This document shows, one piece after another, positions 7,974 to 12,375 of a stretch of DNA of 12,375 nt (the first letter of the stretch is position 1; each line of letters opens with the position of its first letter). The DNA is from Lysobacterales bacterium CG_4_10_14_3_um_filter_64_11 (GTDB lineage: Bacteria; Pseudomonadota; Gammaproteobacteria; Xanthomonadales; Xanthomonadaceae), in NCBI GenBank assembly GCA_002782905.1, contig PFJA01000216.1:1-12375 (forward strand). Reading direction: 5' to 3'. The translations under genes were made by a program, and so were the position numbers. A model generated the notes under the pieces. The model was not told the origin of the DNA. It saw nothing but the letters and a program-made list of their open reading frames with translations, and ran no database searches.

Positions 7974-8546
7974 ATGGATCAGCATCACACAATGCCGTTT
8001 GACCTTGCCGCTGCGCTGCAGGCGCATGCGGTTGCATCGCCGCAATGCGCCGCGCAGGTTGCGTTGTTCGATTCTTTTCTGGTGTCCTCACCCGACGTGT
8101 TTCAACGCTGGCATCCGCCGGGGCATTTCACCGGTTCGGCCTGGCTGGTGGCGGGTGATGGTGAGCGCGTGTTGCTGACCCATCACCGCAAGCTCGGCCG
8201 TTGGTTGCAATTGGGCGGCCATGCCGATGGCGACTGCGATCTGGCGCGGGTGGCATTGCGCGAAGCGCAGGAGGAATCGGGTCTCGACGCGCTTGCAGTG
8301 GAGCCGCGTATTTTCGATATCGACCGCCATCGCATTCCGGTGCGTGCTGATGAGCCGGAACATTGGCATTACGACGTGCGCTTTGTGGTGCATGCCGGTG
8401 CCGACGAAACCTTTGTGGTGAGCGAAGAATCGCATGCGCTGGCATGGCGGCGGATTGACGAGATTGCAGCCGACGCGGATGCCGAGGCATCGATGCAGCG
8501 CATGGCAAGGCGTTGGTTGGCAGCGCGTGCGGCGGGGGTGTATTGA
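7974..8546 (+). CDS. NUDIX hydrolase
   Basis: This 190-residue, probably cytoplasmic enzyme should hydrolyse a nucleoside-diphosphate-linked compound; the substrate is unknown. The NUDIX box spans residues 82-104, GHADGDCDLARVALREAQEE followed by SGL. The catalytic REUXEE core is intact (Arg96, Glu97, Glu100, Glu101); the first Glu of the consensus (position 7 of the box) is Cys88. From memory, the NUDIX subgroup with WLQLGGHADGD often lacks that Glu, so this need not mean loss of activity. The following DIDRHRIP...EPEHWHYDVRF segment (115-137) is also typical of that subgroup. ATG 7974 is preferred because TATCAT stands six bases before it; the frame extends upstream to 7908, and ATG 7992 is a further alternative. 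The gene is a single unit, divergent from nhaC and convergent with efpL. Confidence 0.9.
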   Translation: MDQHHTMPFDLAAALQAHAVASPQCAAQVALFDSFLVSSPDVFQRWHPPGHFTGSAWLVAGDGERVLLTHHRKLGRWLQLGGHADGDCDLARVALREAQEESGLDALAVEPRIFDIDRHRIPVRADEPEHWHYDVRFVVHAGADETFVVSEESHALAWRRIDEIAADADAEASMQRMARRWLAARAAGVY

Positions 8547-8584
8547 ACGCGCGGGTTTTCGCCCACCGCACCATCATGGGTTGA

Positions 8585-8659
8585 GTAGGATGGGTAGAGC
8601 GCAGCGAAACCCATCGCTATGTGGCGATGATGGGTTTCGCTGCGCTCTACCCATCCTAC
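8585..8659. repeat. Paired REP units forming a long perfect inverted repeat
   Basis: The 31 bases at 8585-8615 (starting GTAGGATGGGTAGAGCGCAG) are the exact reverse complement of 8629-8659, separated by 13 bases. The right arm is identical to the single unit at 4631-4661. This is the head-to-head REP pairing found in BIME-like elements. It fills the gap between the convergent NUDIX and efpL stop codons, where the hairpin could stop or stabilise both transcripts. No T-run flanks it, so its role as a true terminator is uncertain. Confidence 0.9.
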
Positions 8660-8687
8660 ATGTATGCGCTGGGTTGGATTCTCGCTC

Positions 8688-9251
8688 TCAGGCCCGGCCA
8701 CCAAACTCGCCGGTGAGCGTGCTCACCCAGATCTTCTCACCGTTGCTGACGTACTCGGGCACCATGATCTCGATCCCGGTATTCAATGTGGCTGGCTTTG
8801 GCCGTTTGGTGGCGGTGGCGCCCTTGATCTCAGGCGCGGTATCGACCACCTGCAGTATCACGCTGGCCGGCAATTGCACCGCCACCGGCATGTCGTCGAT
8901 CACCTGTATGTAGCAGTCGTCCAGGCCGTCACTGATGTAACCGGCGAGATCACCCACCACGTCGGCATCGAGCTGATACGGTGTGAAATCCTCGCTATCG
9001 AGAAACACGAAGGCCTCGCCATCCTTGTAGGAAAACGACGCGGCGCGGCGCTGCAAGTCGACTTCCTTGAGATCATCTTCGGCGCGCAGCGACAGATCGA
9101 ACTTCTGCCCGCCTGGCACCGAATACAGGGTGAAGCGAAACGTCACGTTGCCACCGCGGCCCTGCGGCGAACTGCGTTCAATGTCGCGCACCTGGTAGAC
9201 GGTGCCGTTGTGCTCGATCACGTTGCCTTTCTTGATTTCGGACGCTTTCAT
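8688..9251 (-). CDS. efpL: Elongation factor P-like protein EfpL (YeiP)
   Basis: This 187-residue protein belongs to the EF-P family, which binds stalled ribosomes next to the P-site tRNA and aids peptide bond formation at proline-rich or other difficult sequences. The three-domain EF-P layout is present: a KOW-like N-terminal domain (1-64), an OB domain (about 65-130) and a C-terminal OB domain holding the family signature KPATLNTGIEIMVPEYVSNG (152-171). It is the YeiP/EfpL paralogue rather than canonical EF-P: the loop reaching the peptidyl-transferase centre reads SSPQGRGGN with Arg32 at the tip instead of a modifiable Lys in a PGKG context, and the segment KGATATKRPKP resembles E. coli YeiP. 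The arginine tip is thought to act without post-translational modification. ATG 9251 fits the family N-terminus (MKASEIKKG), although the ribosome binding site is weak. The gene is monocistronic and convergent with the NUDIX gene across the paired REP units. Confidence 0.93.
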   Translation of the reverse strand: MKASEIKKGNVIEHNGTVYQVRDIERSSPQGRGGNVTFRFTLYSVPGGQKFDLSLRAEDDLKEVDLQRRAASFSYKDGEAFVFLDSEDFTPYQLDADVVGDLAGYISDGLDDCYIQVIDDMPVAVQLPASVILQVVDTAPEIKGATATKRPKPATLNTGIEIMVPEYVSNGEKIWVSTLTGEFGGRA

Positions 9252-9327
9252 GGGTTAGGGCTCGGGTAATGGATTTGACGGGGTAATTGCTGAATGGCAC
9301 GTACGTAAGCGCATAACCTCACATTTT

Positions 9328-9402
9328 GTCATTGCCGCGAAAGCGCGAATCCAGTGACTCATGGGGCGAAAGGTACTGGATCTCCGCTGTAAGCCTGCCC
9401 TC
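9328..9402. repeat. Decayed extragenic palindromic repeat
   Basis: The segment GTCATTGCCGCGAAAGCGCG followed by AATCCAGTGAC, and then ACTGGATCTCCGCT (9375-9388), resembles the common proteobacterial repeat built on GTCATTCCCGCGAA...GGAATCCAGTGAC and its mirror. The arms GCGCGAATCCAGT (9343-9355) and ACTGGATCTCCGCT pair imperfectly. Several mismatches show that it is degenerate. It sits in the 211-bp gap between efpL and the SDR gene, where no coding sequence could be supported. Confidence 0.5.
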
Positions 9403-9462
9403 GACTGCTTTAATCGGGGGCGGCGATGACGACGCTTGAGTAAGTGCCACTCGGTTGCTCGT

Positions 9463-10233
9463 TTATTTCGGCGACAGGCGAACCGCGCCATCGAGGCGAA
9501 TGGTTTCGCCGTTGAGGTAGCGGTTGCCGAGGATGAAGGCTACGGTTTGCGCAAACTCCTCGGCCTTGCCCAGCCGCGACGGGAACGGGATCGATGCCGC
9601 CAACGACGCCTGCACTGGCGGTGGCATCATGTCCACCATTGGCGTCCAGAAAATGCCCGGCGCGATGGTCATCACGCGGATGCCGAAGCGCGCCAGTTCG
9701 CGCGCCATCGGCAGGGTCATGCCGACCACGCCACCTTTCGAGGCGGCATACGCGGCCTGGCCGATCTGCCCTTCGAACGCGGCGATCGACGCGGTGTTGA
9801 TGATCACGCCGCGCTCGCCGTCGTCGCCGGGCGCGTTGTCCTGCATTGCCTGCGCCGCCGCCTTGGCGACATTGAAGCTGCCGACCAGATTGATCATCAC
9901 CGTGTTCTGGAACGTGGCCAGCGGCATCGGGCCGTCCTTGCCCAGCACCCGGCCCGGGCCGAGCACGCCGGCACAGTTCATGGCCACATTCAGGCCGCCG
10001 AGAAACACGCGTGCCTGCGCCATGTTTTGCGCAACCTGGGCTTCGTTGCTGACATCGGTACGCAGGTAGATCGCCTGGTCGGCGCCGAGTTCAGCGATGG
10101 CATTGCCGGCTTTGTCGTCGTTGATATCGAACAGGGCAACTTTGCCGCCGTGTGCGACCAGATGCTGGGCAACGGCAAAGCCAAGGCCGGAGACGCCGCC
10201 AGTGATGACGGCGAGGGTACGTGCAAGTTCCAT
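9463..10233 (-). CDS. Short-chain dehydrogenase/reductase, 3-hydroxyacyl-CoA dehydrogenase (HSD10)-like
   Basis: This 256-residue cytoplasmic oxidoreductase is a classical SDR. It has the cofactor loop TGGVSGLG (11-18), Asp36 at the end of beta-2 favouring NAD(H) over NADP(H), NCAG (86-89), Asn115, Ser149 in NTASIAAFEGQIGQ, and the catalytic pair Tyr162/Lys166 in YAASK. The pattern NTASIAAFEGQIGQAAYAASKG and PGIFWTPMV resemble type II 3-hydroxyacyl-CoA/2-methyl-3-hydroxybutyryl-CoA dehydrogenases (human HSD17B10-like), which oxidise hydroxyacyl-CoA intermediates of fatty acid and isoleucine breakdown. A divergent acyl-CoA dehydrogenase 142 bp away supports that role. ATG 10233 starts six residues before the first beta strand; the open frame runs back to 10545, but that extension is arginine/serine-rich and crosses the neighbouring gene. 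SDR assignment is firm; the substrate is inferred. Confidence 0.9.
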   Translation of the reverse strand: MELARTLAVITGGVSGLGFAVAQHLVAHGGKVALFDINDDKAGNAIAELGADQAIYLRTDVSNEAQVAQNMAQARVFLGGLNVAMNCAGVLGPGRVLGKDGPMPLATFQNTVMINLVGSFNVAKAAAQAMQDNAPGDDGERGVIINTASIAAFEGQIGQAAYAASKGGVVGMTLPMARELARFGIRVMTIAPGIFWTPMVDMMPPPVQASLAASIPFPSRLGKAEEFAQTVAFILGNRYLNGETIRLDGAVRLSPK

Positions 10234-10271
10234 GGGCAATCCGAGTGCTGGCGACACGATGTCGGACGCTG

Positions 10272-10277
10272 ATTTTA
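10272..10277 (-). promoter_or_regulatory. Candidate -10 element for the SDR gene
   Basis: TAAAAT on the minus strand matches the sigma-70 -10 consensus at five of six bases and lies 38 bases before ATG 10233, giving a leader of about 30 bases. The sequence 16-18 bases further upstream is a poor -35 match, so activation by a regulator would be expected if this promoter is real. Confidence 0.35.
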
Positions 10278-10363
10278 ACCCGGAACTCAGTCCAGAACGG
10301 TGCATCATCGGCGCTTGCCACGGAACGCGCGAGCGCGGAAACTGAAATCCTGTCGATCGAGCC

Positions 10364-10369
10364 GAGGAG
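10364..10369 (+). promoter_or_regulatory. Ribosome binding site fixing the GTG start of the acyl-CoA dehydrogenase
   Basis: GAGGAG lies six bases before GTG 10376, an ideal spacing. It supports use of the GTG rather than a later internal codon. Confidence 0.75.
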
Positions 10370-10375
10370 CCTGCT

Positions 10376-12151
10376 GTGAGCGCCGCCCATGCTGAGGATG
10401 TCACTGCGACCACCGATACCCTGTTGCGTGATCGCAGCGCGGCCAAGAACCTGTTTTTTGGCGAGATTCTGGAACAAAATCTGTTCCCGTACCCACGCAT
10501 GCGTGAGCGGGATCGGGAAATGCTGGGGGCGATGGTGGACGCCATCGATGATTTTCTCGGCGAAAAGCGTGACGACTTCCGGCGCTGGGATCACGCTGCC
10601 GGGCAGCCGCCGGAGTTTATCCAGTCGTTGCGCGAAATGGGTTTGTTCGGGCTGATCATTCCCGAAGAATTCGGTGGTCTTGGCTTGTCGAATGCGGCCT
10701 ACGCACGGGTGCTGACCCAGACCAGCGGCCACGACAGTTCGGTGTCGCTGACCATCGGCGCGCACAGTTCGATCGGCATGAAGGGCCTGCTGCTGTTCGG
10801 CAGCGACCAACAAAAGACGCGCTATTTGCCGCGACTGGCCAGCGGCGAAATGATCGCCGCATTCTGTCTCACCGAGGCCGGTGCCGGCTCCGACGCCGCA
10901 TCGATCCGCACCAAGGCGGTACGCAACGACGACGGCAGTTGGACCTTGTCCGGCGAAAAAATCTGGATCACCAACGGCGGCATCGCGGATCTGTACACGG
11001 TATTCGCGCGCACCAACGGCCCCGAGGGCCGGATGACCGCGTTCGTGGTGGAAGCGGCGTGGCCCGGCGTCAGTCACGGCCCGCACGAAGACAAGATGGG
11101 CATCCGTGCTTCCTCAACGACAACGGTTGCATTCAGCGATGTGCGGGTGCCGCCGGAAAACGTGCTGGGCGCGGTGGGCAAGGGTTTCAAGGTTGCCATG
11201 GCGATCCTCAACAACGGTCGTACCGGCCTCGGTGGCGGTGCGGTCGGCGGCATGAAATCGCTGATCAAGCTGGCCAGCGCCCAGGCACTGGATCGCAAGC
11301 AGTTTGAGCGGCCGATTGCCGAGTTCGGTCTGGTGCGCGAAAAAATCGCACAGATGACGGTGGATTGTTTCGCGGCGGAAAGCGCGGTGTGGATGGTGGC
11401 GCATTACATCGATTCGGAGTGCGCGGATTATTCGGTGGAGGCGGCGATCAGCAAGGTGTTTGCCAGCGACGCGATTCAGCGCGCCGCATACGAGGCGCTG
11501 CAAATTGCTGCCGGCAACGGCTACATGCGCGAGTTTCCGTACGAGCAGGTGGTGCGCGATGCCCGCATCCTGCCGATTTTCGAAGGCACCAACGAGATTC
11601 TGCGGTTGTATATCGCGCTGTCCGGGCTCAAGGATGTGGGCGCCAGCCTGAGCGAGTTGCGCCATGCCGCCAATGACATCTTCAACAATCCGATCAAGGG
11701 TTTTGGCGTGCTCAGCGGCTATGCGGCGCGGCGCTTTAAAGAGAGCACCGGCGTTGGCACCGACACCATCAAGCGCGAATTGCATCCGACCTTGCGCAAG
11801 GCAGCAGCGAGCTACGAGAAATACACGGTGGCGCTGTCCAAGGCGGCCGACGGCCTGCTGCGCAAACACGGCAAAGCGATCGCCGAGCAGCAATATGCAC
11901 TCAAGCGCGTCGCCGACATCGCCATCGATCTGTTTGTCGGCCTGTGTGTGCTGTCACGCGCCGACAGTTTGCAGCGCGAGGGTCACGAGGCAGCGGCGCA
12001 GGCGTTGGCCATTGCCGACATCTTTACCCGTCAGGCGCGTGCCCGCCTGGCGCGCAATGTACGCAGCTTGCCGGTCAACCCGGATGCGCGCATCGATGCA
12101 CTGGCGGGGTTCATTCTGGAGCGTGGCAGCTACCCATTCGATGTGATTTGA
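10376..12151 (+). CDS. Acyl-CoA dehydrogenase, long form with C-terminal extension (VLCAD/ACAD9-like)
   Basis: This 591-residue flavoenzyme should introduce the alpha-beta double bond in an acyl-CoA, passing electrons to ETF. The helical N-terminal domain (about 40-160) is followed by the FAD-binding beta domain with FCLTEAGAGSDAAS (163-176) and WITNGG (197-202). The C-terminal helical domain has GRTGLGGGAVGG (281-292) and the terminal motif RDARILPIFEGTNEILRLYI (394-413), where Glu403 aligns with the catalytic base of VLCAD and ACAD9. A further helical region (about 425-591) makes the protein some 200 residues longer than medium- or short-chain enzymes and matches the VLCAD-like layout, which in mitochondria aids membrane association. 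The gene begins with GTG and a strong ribosome binding site. It is divergent from the SDR gene, suggesting joint control of acyl-CoA oxidation. Chain-length preference is inferred from architecture only. Confidence 0.93.
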   Translation: MSAAHAEDVTATTDTLLRDRSAAKNLFFGEILEQNLFPYPRMRERDREMLGAMVDAIDDFLGEKRDDFRRWDHAAGQPPEFIQSLREMGLFGLIIPEEFGGLGLSNAAYARVLTQTSGHDSSVSLTIGAHSSIGMKGLLLFGSDQQKTRYLPRLASGEMIAAFCLTEAGAGSDAASIRTKAVRNDDGSWTLSGEKIWITNGGIADLYTVFARTNGPEGRMTAFVVEAAWPGVSHGPHEDKMGIRASSTTTVAFSDVRVPPENVLGAVGKGFKVAMAILNNGRTGLGGGAVGGMKSLIKLASAQALDRKQFERPIAEFGLVREKIAQMTVDCFAAESAVWMVAHYIDSECADYSVEAAISKVFASDAIQRAAYEALQIAAGNGYMREFPYEQVVRDARILPIFEGTNEILRLYIALSGLKDVGASLSELRHAANDIFNNPIKGFGVLSGYAARRFKESTGVGTDTIKRELHPTLRKAAASYEKYTVALSKAADGLLRKHGKAIAEQQYALKRVADIAIDLFVGLCVLSRADSLQREGHEAAAQALAIADIFTRQARARLARNVRSLPVNPDARIDALAGFILERGSYPFDVI

Positions 12152-12167
12152 GCCAGCCGCTGGCGCG

Positions 12168-12375
12168 CTACAACGCGCGCAGATAATAGCGGTCGCAGGC
12201 AAAGTGGCCGGTGCTGCCCAGTGGTGCCGCAATCCGGGCAAAACCGGAACGTTCATACAGGCGCTGCGCGCCGTTCATGCCGTACAGGGTTTCCAGATAG
12301 CAGCGGCGGAAGCCGAAGCCGCGCGCGGCATCCAGACAGCGCTGCATCATCGCGGCACCGGCGCCCTGGCCGCGC
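12168..12375 (-). CDS. GNAT-family N-acetyltransferase, C-terminal part (cut by window edge)
   Basis: The open frame ends at 12168 and continues through the right edge of the window without a convincing start. The part seen covers about 68 residues of the C-terminal half of a GNAT acyltransferase. RGQGAG (from 12374) fits the acetyl-CoA-binding RxxGxG of motif A, followed by helix MMQRCLDAARGFGF, strand CYLETLY and motif B AQRLYERSGF. The ATG codons at 12350 and 12347 lie inside the acetyl-CoA site and so cannot be the start. It converges on the acyl-CoA dehydrogenase with 16 bp between stop codons; a GCGCGC stem (12163-12168 with 12175-12180) overlaps its last codons. The acceptor substrate is unknown. 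Confidence 0.85.
   Translation of the reverse strand, partial: RGQGAGAAMMQRCLDAARGFGFRRCYLETLYGMNGAQRLYERSGFARIAAPLGSTGHFACDRYYLRAL

Noticed and set aside
8217..8285. Loss of the first Glu of the NUDIX box (Cys88) as a sign of an inactive enzyme
   Set aside because: The catalytic REUXEE residues are all present, and the WLQLGGHADGD subgroup, as I recall it, commonly lacks that Glu.
10234..10545. An N-terminal extension of the SDR protein by 104 residues
   Set aside because: SDR proteins begin just before the TGxxxGxG loop; the extension is low-complexity Arg/Ser-rich sequence crossing the acyl-CoA dehydrogenase start.
10091..11086. A 331-codon minus-strand frame covering the divergent region and the start of the acyl-CoA dehydrogenase
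   Set aside because: It overlaps two well-supported genes and shows no family motif; its N-terminal half is antisense to conserved acyl-CoA dehydrogenase sequence.
12345..12350. ATG codons at the right edge as the GNAT start
   Set aside because: The frame continues upstream to the window edge and encodes the RGQGAG acetyl-CoA-binding motif, so these methionines are internal.

Overview
The window is an ordinary-looking, GC-rich (clearly above 60% by eye) stretch of gammaproteobacterial chromosome. Gene content (DnaE2, an EF-P-like protein of the YeiP/EfpL type, NhaC, a long two-part acyl-CoA dehydrogenase) and REP-type intergenic repeats suggest the Xanthomonadales/Lysobacterales. That placement is inference; there is no rRNA or other taxonomic marker here.

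Layout from left to right: a secreted or lipid-anchored GH13 alpha-amylase-family enzyme (+, 108-1478) converges on dnaE2, the error-prone DNA polymerase III alpha homologue (-, 1500-4586). Behind dnaE2 on the same strand lie a 172-bp gap filled with repeats, an APC-family amino acid permease (-, 4759-6240) and an NhaC-type Na+/H+ antiporter (-, 6347-7849). Divergent from nhaC is a NUDIX hydrolase (+, 7974-8546), which converges on efpL/yeiP (-, 8688-9251); a near-perfect 75-bp inverted repeat sits between their stop codons. After a 211-bp gap with a decayed repeat come an SDR dehydrogenase (-, 9463-10233) and, divergent from it, an acyl-CoA dehydrogenase (+, 10376-12151). The window ends inside a GNAT acetyltransferase gene (-, 12168 to beyond the right edge). 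Bases 1-107 hold only the leader of the first gene; no upstream gene could be supported. No gene-free stretch exceeds 300 bases.

Functional grouping: the SDR and acyl-CoA dehydrogenase are a plausible acyl-CoA or branched-chain oxidation pair sharing one divergent control region. NhaC and the amino acid permease are adjacent inner-membrane transporters that may be co-transcribed. DnaE2 would normally work with ImuA and ImuB in SOS mutagenesis, but neither is encoded here. No tRNA, rRNA, CRISPR array, transposase, phage or toxin gene was seen, and nothing in the window looks like an undescribed multi-gene system. The most interesting material is the repeat architecture and the isolation of dnaE2.
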